Assembly (NCBI GenBank): GCA_963819695.1
Contig: CAWFXD010000001.1
Location: 868,001-932,000, forward strand
From: DASZIT01 sp963819695
GTDB lineage: Bacteria; Actinomycetota; Acidimicrobiia; Acidimicrobiales; RAAP-2
DNA length: 64,000 nt
Direction: 5' to 3'
In this document: positions 9,226 through 16,560 of the stretch, one piece after another
Layout: the number at the start of each line of letters is the position of its first letter
How positions within the stretch are numbered: the stretch's first letter is position 1
Translations under genes and position numbers: made by a program
The notes under the pieces: generated by a model
What the model was told of the DNA's origin: nothing
The model's input: the letters and a program-made list of their open reading frames with translations, nothing else
The model's database searches: none

Positions 9226-10779
9226 GGCCGGGCCCCCGGAGCCGGGCCGGCCCCGCCCCCGGGCTGCACCGGCCAGGCCGGCTCGCCGAACGGCGACGGG
9301 AGGCCGAGCTTGCCGGGGTTGAGGATCCCGTTGGGGTCGAGCGCCCGTTTCACCGATGCCAGTACCTCGAACCCGCTCCCCAGCGCGCCGGGCAGGAAAC
9401 GGGCCCGGTTGATCCCGATACCGTGGTGGTGGCTGATGGCCCCGCCCGCCGAGATGGTGGCGCGGGTGACGGCGTCCCACGCCTCGGTGTAGTAGCGCTC
9501 GACCCAGGCATCGTGCTCGGCGTCGCCGCTGTCGGGAGGCCGACCGGCAAAGGTGAAGTACAGGCAGGCGCCGTCGGTATAGGCATGGCTCTGATGGGAT
9601 GAGGCGGCCAGGGTCCCGTCGATTGCGGTCAGCGCGTCGACCACCGCCCGGTACAGACCCGGGAGCGCGGCCCAACGGGCGGACACTTCGACGGTGTCGA
9701 CCACGATCCCGTGGCGCCACAACGGGGCCAGCGCCGACACGTCGTTGCGGTTGGCCAGCCAGTGGTCCACCAGTTGATCATCGAGACGGTCGGCATTCCG
9801 GCACTCGTCGTCGACCACCGCCAGGGTGGCGTCGACCAGTCCCGGATCGGCTTCGTCCAACACGATGAGCACGTTGGTCTCGCCCTGCTCGAAGGAACGC
9901 CCCGACTCGGTGGCGTCATACAACCGGAGCACGGCCGGGGTCGCCCCGCGCTGCAGGATGTGGCGGCAGGCGTCGAGGCCGTCGGCGAACGAGGTGAACC
10001 CGAAGGCGCGCTCGTCCCGACCCTGACGGCATCGGGTGCACCCGGAAGCGTCCCTCGGTGATGATCCCGAGGGTGCCCTCGCTGCCCACGAACAGCTGGG
10101 TCAGATCCGGCCCGGTGGCCGATCGCGGGGCATGACCGCCGGTGCGTACCACGGTGCCGTCGGCCAACACCACCTCGAGACCGATGACCATGTCCTCGAT
10201 CTTCCCGTAGCGGTTGGAATACTGGCCGGCTCCCCGGCAGGCCAGCCACCCGCCCACCGTGGACAGGTCCATCGACTGCGGCCAGTGCCCGAGGGTGACC
10301 CCGTGCTCACCCTGGAGCCCCGACTCGACATCCGGCCCGAAGGTGCCGGCCCGCAAGTCGGCGACCATCGAGCCGGTGTCGACGTTGCCGATACCCGACA
10401 GCCCGCACAGATCGAGGGCAACCCCTCCGAAGACCGGAACCGAGGCCCCGCACACGCCGCTGCGCCCTCCCGCCGCGGTCACCGGCACCCGGGCCTCGTT
10501 GCAGGCGGCCAGGACCGCGGCCACCTGCTTGGTGTCGGTGGGGCGGGCCACCAACGCCGGTCGGGCGGGGACCTGTCCCCGGGTCGCCCATCCGATGGCC
10601 AGCGGCCACCAGTCGCGTCCGGCCTCCGCCCGCTCCCCGTCGTCATCGCTGACTTCGTCACAGACGTCCATCAGCCGGTTTCGCAGCTCCGCATCGATCC
10701 GGACCTTGGCTCCCCCGATCCGGTCGGTGACCGCATCGGGCTCGGCGTCGACGGGGGTGACCGGGGTGGGTTGGCTCAT
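9222..10779 (-). pseudogene. Alkylglycerone-phosphate-synthase-like FAD-linked oxidase, frameshifted
   Basis: A VAO/PCMH-fold flavoprotein of about 518 residues if one extra base is ignored. The first frame, from ATG 10779 with AAGGA 9 bases upstream, holds the FAD-binding domain: GGRSGVCGA, a STVGGWLACRGAGQ segment, and GSEGTLGIITEGRFRVHP. The second frame resumes with DERAFGF and ends with SHHHGIGINRARFLP and DPNGILNPGKLG, the His-rich active-site region typical of alkyl-DHAP synthases. The shift is in a CCC run (10016-10018 on the plus strand) where CC would restore the frame. AGPS makes ether-lipid precursors in eukaryotes; bacterial homologues have varied substrates. Coupled to the kinase gene by GTGA. 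Confidence 0.8.
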
Positions 10780-10812
10780 GGATCGTCCTTATTGCTTTCC
10801 GGAAACGGAAAC

Positions 10813-11625
10813 TTAGGCGGAACCGGAGGTCACCGTGGAGGGGAAGATCGGCGGGCGACGTTCGCGCACGGCGGCGACTCCCTCGACGATGTCCGGACCC
10901 ATGAATCCCAGCATCTCGTAGGCCGCCGACTGGTCGAAGATCGGCCCGGCCGACTTCAGCCAGTTGTTCAATGCCCGTTTGGTCCAGCGGATGGCCGTCT
11001 GGGAGCCGGAGCCGAGGGTGTCGGCGATCCGCAGTGCCTCGTCGAGGACCTCATCGCCGGGGAGCGCCTTGGTCACCATGCCGATGCGTTCGGCCTCCAG
11101 CCCGGAGACCATCTCCCCGGTCAGCAGGTAGTAACGAGCCTTGGCCATCCCGGCCAGGAGCGGCCAGACGATGGCGGCGTGGTCACCCGCCGCCACCCCC
11201 AGCTTCACGTGGCCGTCGCCGAGCCGGGCGTCCTCCGCGCAGACGGAGATATCGGCGAGCAGGGCCACCACCAGGCCGGCACCCACCGCCACCCCGTTGA
11301 TGGCGGAGATCACCGGCTTGTCGCAGTTGATGATGTTGTAGACCAGGTCGCTCATCTCGGAGAGCATGTGGGTCACCCGGTCGTTGTCACCGATCATCCG
11401 CTCCACCATGGCCAGGTCGCCGCCGGCGGAGAATGCCTTGCCCGCCCCGGTGACCACCACCGCCCGGGTCTCGGCATCGGCGGAGATGTCCCGCCACACC
11501 CGGGCGAGTTCGCCGTGCATGGTCTCGTCGGCGGCGTTGTACTTCTCCGGCCGGTCCAGCGTCATCAACAGGACCCCGTTGTCGCGGCGTTCGAAGGTGA
11601 GCTGCTGGTAGCCGGCGTAGTTCAT
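10813..11625 (-). CDS. Enoyl-CoA hydratase/isomerase family protein
   Basis: A 270-aa crotonase-fold enzyme. The oxyanion-hole region FSAGGDLAMVE and the NGVAVGAGLVVALLADI segment with following ARLGDGHVKLG are typical. The position of the usual catalytic Glu (GxxxEL region) falls near GDHAAIVWP, where Asp/His replace the standard residue, so the reaction may be isomerisation or another crotonase reaction rather than plain hydration. It lies between glpD and the AGPS-like gene on the same strand, 33 bp from the latter, suggesting one operon. Family certain; substrate unknown. Confidence 0.88.
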   Translation of the reverse strand: MNYAGYQQLTFERRDNGVLLMTLDRPEKYNAADETMHGELARVWRDISADAETRAVVVTGAGKAFSAGGDLAMVERMIGDNDRVTHMLSEMSDLVYNIINCDKPVISAINGVAVGAGLVVALLADISVCAEDARLGDGHVKLGVAAGDHAAIVWPLLAGMAKARYYLLTGEMVSGLEAERIGMVTKALPGDEVLDEALRIADTLGSGSQTAIRWTKRALNNWLKSAGPIFDQSAAYEMLGFMGPDIVEGVAAVRERRPPIFPSTVTSGSA

Positions 11626-11700
11626 GTGCTGCAGTCTCCCCGGGAATTAGCTCGTGGTCGTTGGCGCGGCGGCGCTGGCGATGCGGTCGGTCGGTGTCAC

Positions 11701-13473
11701 TCAGGGTGACTCGCTGGCCACCCGACCGCCCCGAGGCTCGGTCGCGATCGGGTCGAGCCCGGCCTTGGCGAGTTGTTCCTGGATCCCGGAGCTGTAGGCA
11801 TCCGCCTCGAGTCGGCACCGCTCCTCGTCCCACCCGAGCTCGGGCCCGATCAGCGAGGCCACCGCGGAGGCGGCCGCAGCGCTGGCCCGGGCGTCCCGCA
11901 GGCGGGCGCGGGTGCGGCGATCCAGGATGTCGGCGATCGACCGGGCCATTTCATCCCGGACTCCGAAGACGGCCTCCGCCCTCAGGTAGTGCAGACCGGG
12001 AACCAGTGGGTCGAGCAGATCGGGACGGCCTTCGGTGATGGCCAACACCGCGGTGGTATCGGTGCCGAACCGGCCGGCGAGGTGATCGGCGGCGGCCTCC
12101 GCCGGGGTGCGGCCGGCCTCGATCGGGTGGGGCGGCGCCCCCCCGGGCATCGCCGGGGCGTGCTGGCCGGAGCCGGCCCCGTGCAGGCGCAGGTTCTTGG
12201 TGACGCACCGCAACGACCGGCGTCCGAGCTCCTTGGTCACCGCGTCGACGGTGTCCTCCGCCATCCTCCGGTAGGTGGTCAGCTTTCCCCCGGTGACGGT
12301 GACCACGCCGGTGGCCGAGGTCCGGACGGTGTGGCGGCGGGAGAGATCGGCGGTCCGTTCGCTCACTGCGTGCTTTCCCTCGGCCGGGGCCAGCAACGGT
12401 CGGAGCCCGGTCCAGACCCCGGTGATGTCGGCCCGGGTGACGGGCCGGGTGACCACCGCATCCGCGGCACCCAGGATGTAGTCGACGTCCTCGGGCAGGC
12501 AGTCCGGGTCGTCGAGGGGCCCGTCATATTCGGTGTCGGTGGTGCCGAGGTAGACCTGGTCGTCCCACGACACCACGAAGATGGAACGGTGGTCCTCCCG
12601 GACGGGGATGACCGCGGCGATGTCGCAGGGGAACGCCTCGGCCGGAACCGTGATGTGGATCCCCTTGGCCGGCCGGATGGAATGGGGGTTGTGGTGCTCG
12701 TCGAGGGTGCGGACCTCGTCGGCCCAGACCCCGGCGGCATTGACCACCACCGACGCCCGGACATCGAAGGCCTGGCCATCGTCGGGCGCCACCCGGGCCC
12801 CGGAGACCCGGCCGTCGGGCCCGGTGGTGAGGGAGACGACCCGGGTGTGATTGGCGGCCACCGCTCCGTGGTCGAGGACCGCGGTGCGGGCCACCGTGAG
12901 GGTCAGACGGGCATCGTCGGTGCGGGCGTCCCAGTAGAGGAAGCCGGCCACCAGGTGATCGGTGCGCAAGGTAGGGAGATGGGCGAGGGCCTGTTCCTTG
13001 GTGACCTTCTCGTGCCGACGGCCGATGCGGACGCCGCCGGTGAGGTCGTAGAGCCACAAGGCGGTCCGGTAGACCCGGGCCACGCTGCGGTTGACCACTC
13101 CGCTCCGCCCGAACAGGGGAATCAGGAAGGGGAGCGGCGAGACCAGATGGGGGGCGTTGTCCAGCAGTCGCTGGCGTTCAGCCAGGTTCTCGTAGACCAG
13201 CCGGAACTCCTTTTGCTGGAGGTACCGGAGGCCGCCATGGACCAGCTTCGACGATTTGGACGAGGTGCCCGAGGCGAAGTCGTCCTTCTCGACCAGCGCG
13301 GTCCTCAGGCCCCGGCTGGCGGCGTCGAGGGCCACCCCGGCCCCGGTGATACCGCCGCCGATGACCAGGACGTCGAACTCCTCCGAGGCCAACCGCGACA
13401 AGGCTTGGTCCCGGCGGAACGGAGAGGCTCCGGGCTGGGAATCGGGTGGGGGCGGGACCTGGCCGTCAGACAC
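11701..13473 (-). CDS. glpD: Glycerol-3-phosphate dehydrogenase, FAD-dependent
   Basis: A 590-aa GlpD. The FAD motif (VIGGGITGAGVALDAASRG, about residues 37-55) is followed by VEKDDFASGTSSKSSKL and HGGLRYLQ, and the C-terminal DAO_C domain is present. It oxidises glycerol 3-phosphate to DHAP at the membrane and passes electrons to menaquinone. It heads a minus-strand group with a crotonase, an AGPS-like flavoprotein and a glycerol kinase-like gene, which fits glycerol or glycerolipid turnover. The ATG is chosen as the first in frame; 92 bp separate it from the divergent fur-type gene. Confidence 0.95.
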   Translation of the reverse strand: MSDGQVPPPPDSQPGASPFRRDQALSRLASEEFDVLVIGGGITGAGVALDAASRGLRTALVEKDDFASGTSSKSSKLVHGGLRYLQQKEFRLVYENLAERQRLLDNAPHLVSPLPFLIPLFGRSGVVNRSVARVYRTALWLYDLTGGVRIGRRHEKVTKEQALAHLPTLRTDHLVAGFLYWDARTDDARLTLTVARTAVLDHGAVAANHTRVVSLTTGPDGRVSGARVAPDDGQAFDVRASVVVNAAGVWADEVRTLDEHHNPHSIRPAKGIHITVPAEAFPCDIAAVIPVREDHRSIFVVSWDDQVYLGTTDTEYDGPLDDPDCLPEDVDYILGAADAVVTRPVTRADITGVWTGLRPLLAPAEGKHAVSERTADLSRRHTVRTSATGVVTVTGGKLTTYRRMAEDTVDAVTKELGRRSLRCVTKNLRLHGAGSGQHAPAMPGGAPPHPIEAGRTPAEAAADHLAGRFGTDTTAVLAITEGRPDLLDPLVPGLHYLRAEAVFGVRDEMARSIADILDRRTRARLRDARASAAAASAVASLIGPELGWDEERCRLEADAYSSGIQEQLAKAGLDPIATEPRGGRVASESP

Positions 13474-13510
13474 GCACGAAGCCTGCCACAGCTATCCCGG
13501 CGCCAGTTCC

Positions 13511-13565
13511 GACGTATCTACAATAAGTGTTGAAAAACAATCATTGGTGATATAGTGGGCGAGCG
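13511..13565 (+). promoter_or_regulatory. AT-rich promoter and putative operator upstream of the Fur-family gene
   Basis: A marked AT-rich island in otherwise GC-rich DNA lies just upstream of the regulator gene. A TTGAAA (13530-13535) and TATAGT (13551-13556) could form -35 and -10 elements with a short 15-bp spacer, placing the transcript start only a few bases before the ATG. The ACAATAAGTG...CAATCATTGG segment is an imperfect dyad (5 of 10 pairs) that could bind the Fur/PerR protein itself, as these regulators often autoregulate. This is inference from position and composition. Confidence 0.45.
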
Positions 13566-14006
13566 ATGAAGACGCCAGAGGAACTCACCGAGCTGTTCCG
13601 GGCCAACGGGCGCAAGGTCACCGCCCAGCGCCAGTGCATCTTCCGGGTCCTGCAGGGCGACGTGAGCCATCCTTCGGCGGAGGCGGTCCACTCCTCGGCG
13701 GTGCGGGAGATGGAGACCATCTCGCTGAAGACGGTGTACCAGACCCTTCACGACCTGGCCGAGCTGGGGGAGATCGCCTCGCTCGATCTGGGGACGGGCA
13801 TGATCCGATTCGATCCCAACGTCGACGACCCGCACCACCACCTGGTGTGCCGGCATTGTGGCAAAGTCCGCGACCTGGTGGTCGCCTTCCCGGACCTGGA
13901 GATTCCCCGAGGGGCCGATCTCGGCTTCGAGGTCGGCTCCGCGGAGATCGTGTTTCGGGGCCTCTGCCCCGAATGTCAACAGTCCTCGTTTCAACCATCT
14001 ACCTAG
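13566..14006 (+). CDS. Fur-family metalloregulator (Fur or PerR-like)
   Basis: A 146-aa winged-helix regulator of usual length. The DNA-binding half contains GRKVTAQRQCIFRVLQ and the recognition helix SLKTVYQTLHDL. The metal-binding half has HHHLVCRHCGK (residues 90-100) and a second CxxC pair (Cys134/Cys137), together a structural Zn(Cys)4 site. Asp84 in the RFDPN loop is the position that decides PerR-type peroxide sensing in Bacillus PerR, so a peroxide-sensing role is plausible. The adjacent rubrerythrin gene 25 bp downstream supports PerR-like control of peroxide defence, but Fur cannot be excluded. Confidence 0.92.
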   Translation: MKTPEELTELFRANGRKVTAQRQCIFRVLQGDVSHPSAEAVHSSAVREMETISLKTVYQTLHDLAELGEIASLDLGTGMIRFDPNVDDPHHHLVCRHCGKVRDLVVAFPDLEIPRGADLGFEVGSAEIVFRGLCPECQQSSFQPST

Positions 14007-14031
14007 CAAATGAACCCAAGGAAGGAAATCC

Positions 14032-14451
14032 GTGCCTGCACTGAAGGACACCAAGACCGAGGCCAACCTGAAAGAGGCGTTCGCCGGCGAGAGCCAGGCC
14101 AATCGCCGATACCTGTATTTCGCCCAGAAGGCGGACGTGGAGGGCTACCCCGACGTCGCCGCCCTGTTCCGCTCGGTCGCCGAAGGTGAGACGGGTCACG
14201 CCTTCGGGCACTTCGACTTTCTGCGTGAGACCGGCGACCCGGTGACCGGCGTGCCCGTCGGTCCGACCGAGGACAATCTCAAGTCGGCGGTGGAGGGGGA
14301 GACCTACGAGTACTCGGAGATGTACCCCGGCTTCTCGCGGACGGCGCGGGAGGAAGGATTCGACGAGATCGCCGAGTGGTTCGAGACGCTGGCCCGCGCC
14401 GAGAAGAGCCACGCCGGCCGGTTCTCGGAGGGCCTGGCCTCGGTTTCCTAG
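14032..14451 (+). CDS. Rubrerythrin, short form without rubredoxin domain
   Basis: A 139-aa ferritin-like di-iron protein. The first helix carries EAFAGESQANRRYLYFA, then EGETGHAFGH and RAEKSHAGRF supply the ExxH-type iron ligands. Rubrerythrins reduce hydrogen peroxide to water. Canonical forms (~190 aa) have a C-terminal rubredoxin domain with two CxxC pairs; this protein ends at residue 139 with no cysteine pair, so electrons must come from a separate carrier. The GTG start has a strong GAAGGAAA site upstream. The downstream Fe-S protein is a candidate electron partner. Confidence 0.92.
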   Translation: MPALKDTKTEANLKEAFAGESQANRRYLYFAQKADVEGYPDVAALFRSVAEGETGHAFGHFDFLRETGDPVTGVPVGPTEDNLKSAVEGETYEYSEMYPGFSRTAREEGFDEIAEWFETLARAEKSHAGRFSEGLASVS

Positions 14452-14503
14452 TCGTCGGAACCGGCCCGAGCCTCGGCCTGGCGCCGGTCAACCCATGGTG
14501 TAG

Positions 14504-14536
14504 GACTCGGCCCCGGTGTGAAGCCGGGGCCGAGTC
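14504..14536 (+). terminator. Strong hairpin after the rubrerythrin gene
   Basis: A perfect 13-bp inverted repeat, GACTCGGCCCCGG (14504-14516) and its complement (14524-14536), encloses a 7-base loop TGTGAAG. It lies 52 bp after the rubrerythrin stop and 83 bp before the Fe-S protein gene. No U-tract follows, so it may be a GC-rich terminator, an attenuating or mRNA-stabilising structure between rubrerythrin and the genes downstream. Confidence 0.7.
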
Positions 14537-14618
14537 GTTACACCGCCGATGTGACGCCGCCCCGGGTGGCTCCGACCGCTCAATAGTCCGTTCGAGCCTC
14601 AAGAGGACGAGGACAGAG

Positions 14619-15947
14619 ATGACCACCACCTACGACCCGACCCATCCGAACTATTTCCACCAGCCAGACCTCCGGGCGGAGATGGAACGGGTCTTCGATC
14701 TGTGCCACGGATGCCGGTTGTGCTTCAACCTGTGCCCGTCCTTCCCGACGTTGTTCTCCGCCATCGACGCTCGGGACGGTGACGTCGGCGGCATGACCGC
14801 CGGCGAGCAGGACAAGGTGGTGGACGAGTGCTATCAGTGCAAGCTCTGCTACCTCAAGTGCCCCTACGTGCCACCCCACGAGTGGGAGCTCGACTTTCCC
14901 CGCTTGATGATGCGGGCCCATGCCGTGCGCCACTCCAACGGCGAGTCGGTGAAGGCGCGGCTGACCGATCAGTTCCTGGCCCGGACCGATCTGCTGGGGA
15001 AGGTCTCGACGAAAGCCGCGCCGGTGGTGAACGCCCTCACCGGCCGGACCGGGTCGTTCTCGAGGCGGATGATGGAAAAGACGGTGGGGATGGCTTCGGA
15101 GCGGTTGCTCCCTCCCTATGCCCGCCAACGGTTCTCGACCTGGTTCAAGCGCCGGCCTTCCGCCCGGGCGACTGAGCGCCAGGGCGCGGTGTCGGTGTTC
15201 CCCACCTGTTTCATCGAGTACATGGAACCGGACATCGGCAAGGACCTGGTGAAGGTGTACGAGCACAACGGCGTCGAGTGTTCGCTGCCCACCGGGACCC
15301 AGTGCTGCGGTGCCCCCTGGCTGCACCAGGGGAACGTCAAAGAGTTCACCAAGGCCGCGGTTCGAAATGTCACCGTCCTGGCCGACGAGGTCCGGTCGGG
15401 CAAGGAGGTCATCGTCTCGCAGCCCACCTGTGCCTACGTGGTGCGGAAGGACTACCCGATGTACCTGGCCCACACCCCGCTGGCCGCCGACGCCGAATTG
15501 GTGTCCGAGCACGTCGCCGACCCGGCCGAGTACCTGGTCGCCCTGCACAAGGCGGACGGCACCCGACTCGACACCGAATTTCCCGGGCGGGAATCCGGGG
15601 CGGTGCCGGACACGGTGACCTATCACGTGGCCTGCCATCTCCAGGCCCAGCAGATCGGACTGAAGAGCCGGGATCTGTTGAAGATCGCCGGGGTCGGCGC
15701 CACCCTGGTGCAGCGCTGCTCGGGCATCGACGGCACCTGGGGGTACCGGGCCGAGAACTACCAGTTGGCCCGCCAGGTGGCCCAACCCCTCAAGCGGGAG
15801 GTGGAGGCGGCCGGCAACCCGGTGGTGTGCGGAGACTGCCATCTGGCCAACGGTTCCATCGAACAGGAGACCGGGACCCGTCCGATCCATCCGATGCAGT
15901 TGATGGCCCGGGCCTACGGGATCGCCGAGGAAGGAGACAGCCGGTGA
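14619..15947 (+). CDS. GlpC/HdrD-like Fe-S oxidoreductase
   Basis: A 442-aa protein with two N-terminal 4Fe-4S motifs, CHGCRLCFNLCP and CYQCKLCYLKCP, and two CCG-type modules seen as CCGAPW and later CHLQAQQ...CGDCHLANG. This architecture matches anaerobic glycerol-3-phosphate dehydrogenase subunit C and heterodisulfide reductase subunit D relatives, which pass electrons through Fe-S clusters. The ATG at 14619 follows a GAGGACGAGGACAG purine run; the frame is open further upstream but passes through the hairpin region. It is coupled to DUF3501 by GTGA and follows a rubrerythrin, an arrangement recalled from other bacteria and consistent with peroxide reduction. Confidence 0.9.
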   Translation: MTTTYDPTHPNYFHQPDLRAEMERVFDLCHGCRLCFNLCPSFPTLFSAIDARDGDVGGMTAGEQDKVVDECYQCKLCYLKCPYVPPHEWELDFPRLMMRAHAVRHSNGESVKARLTDQFLARTDLLGKVSTKAAPVVNALTGRTGSFSRRMMEKTVGMASERLLPPYARQRFSTWFKRRPSARATERQGAVSVFPTCFIEYMEPDIGKDLVKVYEHNGVECSLPTGTQCCGAPWLHQGNVKEFTKAAVRNVTVLADEVRSGKEVIVSQPTCAYVVRKDYPMYLAHTPLAADAELVSEHVADPAEYLVALHKADGTRLDTEFPGRESGAVPDTVTYHVACHLQAQQIGLKSRDLLKIAGVGATLVQRCSGIDGTWGYRAENYQLARQVAQPLKREVEAAGNPVVCGDCHLANGSIEQETGTRPIHPMQLMARAYGIAEEGDSR

Positions 15948-16555
15948 GCGACGGCGGGGACCTGACCCTCGACGACATCGCCGATCAACGGGCCTACGAG
16001 CGGGAGCGCGACGAGTTCCGCCGCCAGGTGATCGCGGCCAAGAAGGTGCGCCGGGTGACCATCGGTCCGGTGATCACCCTCACCTTCGAGAACCGGCTGA
16101 CCATGCGGTTCCAGATCCAGGAGATGGCCCGGGCCGAGAAGATGGTGTCCGACCAGCAGATTCAGCACGAGCTGGATGTCTACAACCGGCTGCTCCCGGC
16201 TCCCGGCGAGCTTTCCGCCACCCTGTTCCTGGAGTTGACCAGCGAGGCCGACCTGCGGCACTGGCTGCCGAAGCTGGTGGGCGTCGAGCGATCGGCCGAA
16301 CTCCGGATCGGTTCCGGTGACGCGGTGGAGGTGGTGTCAGCGACCCCTGAGGCCGGCCACGATTCGCAGCTGACCCGGGAGGCGACCACCGCGGCGGTGC
16401 ACTACGTCCGGTTCCGGCTCTCGCCGGCTCAGGTGGAGGCATTCAGGAAAGGCCCGGTGACGTTGGCCATCAACCATCCCAACTACCCCGACGGGTTGCC
16501 GGGGGTGGTGCTGAGTGACGCCACCCGTTCCGAGCTCGCCTCCGACATGAGCTGA
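15944..16555 (+). CDS. DUF3501 family protein
   Basis: A 203-aa protein matching DUF3501: an N-terminal LTLDDI...YERERDEFRR segment, VRRVTIGPVITLTFENRLTMRFQIQEM split over two strands, then a long HELDVYNRLLP helix. No catalytic motif is known. The GTG start overlaps the stop of the Fe-S protein gene (GTGA). Association with rubrerythrin and a HdrD/GlpC-like protein is, from memory, a recurring neighbourhood, so it probably serves the same redox complex. Confidence 0.88.
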   Translation: MSDGGDLTLDDIADQRAYERERDEFRRQVIAAKKVRRVTIGPVITLTFENRLTMRFQIQEMARAEKMVSDQQIQHELDVYNRLLPAPGELSATLFLELTSEADLRHWLPKLVGVERSAELRIGSGDAVEVVSATPEAGHDSQLTREATTAAVHYVRFRLSPAQVEAFRKGPVTLAINHPNYPDGLPGVVLSDATRSELASDMS

Positions 16556-16560
16556 TCCGG

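Noticed and set aside
8420..10030. Programmed ribosomal frameshifting
   Set aside because: No slippery heptamer, downstream structure or conserved stimulator; three unrelated genes with one extra base fit error or decay better.
10036..11709. Plus-strand frame opposite the AGPS-like and crotonase genes
   Set aside because: Low-complexity; the minus strand genes explain the DNA.
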